Origin: CAYZMS01 sp964479625
Lineage (GTDB): Bacteria; Bacteroidota; Bacteroidia; Chitinophagales; Saprospiraceae
Direction of reading: 5' to 3'
NCBI GenBank assembly: GCA_964479625.1
Contig: CAYZMS010000041.1
Location: 1 to 25,224, forward strand
Length of the DNA stretch: 25,224 nt
Shown here: piece after piece, positions 25,201 through 25,224 of the stretch
How positions within the stretch are numbered: position 1 is the first letter of the stretch
How the letters are laid out: each line of letters starts with the position of its first letter
Notes under the pieces: generated by a model
Seen by the model: only the letters and a program-made list of their open reading frames with translations
Databases searched by the model: none
Told to the model about the DNA's origin: nothing
Program-made: the position numbers and the translations under genes

Positions 25201-25220
25201 TTACAGTTCAAAAACTGTAA
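25201..25220. repeat. 8-bp hairpin at right edge
   Basis: TTACAGTT (25201-25208) and AACTGTAA (25213-25220) are perfect complements around a CAAA loop, followed by CTTT at the window end. It could be a terminator-like hairpin or a terminal repeat; the missing sequence beyond the edge prevents a decision. Confidence 0.45.
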
Positions 25221-25224
25221 CTTT

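Noticed and set aside
1..25224. tRNA, rRNA, CRISPR array, complete insertion sequence, replication origin
   Set aside because: No cloverleaf, rRNA-like stretch, regularly spaced repeat, transposase gene or DnaA-box cluster was found on reading both strands; a covariance-model scan would be the decisive test for small RNAs.

Overview
The window is a 25.2 kb piece of a Bacteroidota chromosome. Evidence for the phylum: a surface protein ending in a type IX secretion (T9SS) type A sorting domain; the DUF4271 membrane gene directly upstream of uroporphyrinogen-III synthase, a typical Bacteroidota pairing; a BshA-type bacillithiol enzyme; short single-polypeptide glutamate formimidoyltransferase; matches to the phylum's -7 promoter box TANNTTTG; and almost no Shine-Dalgarno signals. 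A Saprospiria/Lewinella-like member is my guess, not demonstrated. Most of the window is ordinary core genome, with about 15 intact genes and short spacers. No rRNA, tRNA, CRISPR array or complete insertion sequence was seen.

Layout. 142-1683 (+): secreted S74-chaperone/T9SS protein. 1857-6520 (-): 2-oxoglutarate dehydrogenase E2 (sucB), an SdiA-regulated-type lipoprotein, prolipoprotein diacylglyceryl transferase (lgt) and glutamate formimidoyltransferase (ftcD). 6704-9494 (+): a tightly overlapping cluster of lpxK, a family 2 glycosyltransferase and an ECF sigma factor, closed by a clear intrinsic terminator. 9560-9944: a decayed coding remnant. 9945-13121 (-): a two-gene redox module, an FAD-dependent pyridine-nucleotide oxidoreductase followed by a membrane polyferredoxin. 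13397-14530 (+): bshA, whose 3' end overlaps a convergent ABC exporter (14524-16305, -). 16434-18437 (-): a histidine kinase/OmpR-type regulator operon. 18530-24641 (+): DUF4271 protein, hemD, a CoA-type Nudix hydrolase and the large fused acyl-CoA mutase IcmF. 24642-25224: no intact gene; an AT-rich stretch with a broken reverse-strand reading frame, a perfect 38-bp palindrome and a terminal hairpin.

How the genes fit together. Several serve the envelope: Lgt lipidates lipoproteins such as its neighbour, LpxK makes lipid A, the glycosyltransferase is probably envelope-related, and the two-component system senses the periplasm. Others serve central metabolism: SucB in the TCA cycle, IcmF in B12-dependent carbon-skeleton rearrangement, HemD in tetrapyrroles (heme), FtcD in histidine/one-carbon metabolism. 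BshA supplies the thiol bacillithiol. The redox pair probably moves electrons from NAD(P)H to a membrane acceptor.

No clear new defence or mobile system is present. The least explained items are the S74 plus T9SS architecture, the redox pair with its uncharacterised extracytoplasmic domain, the decayed remnant after the sigma factor, and the palindrome-bearing right end.
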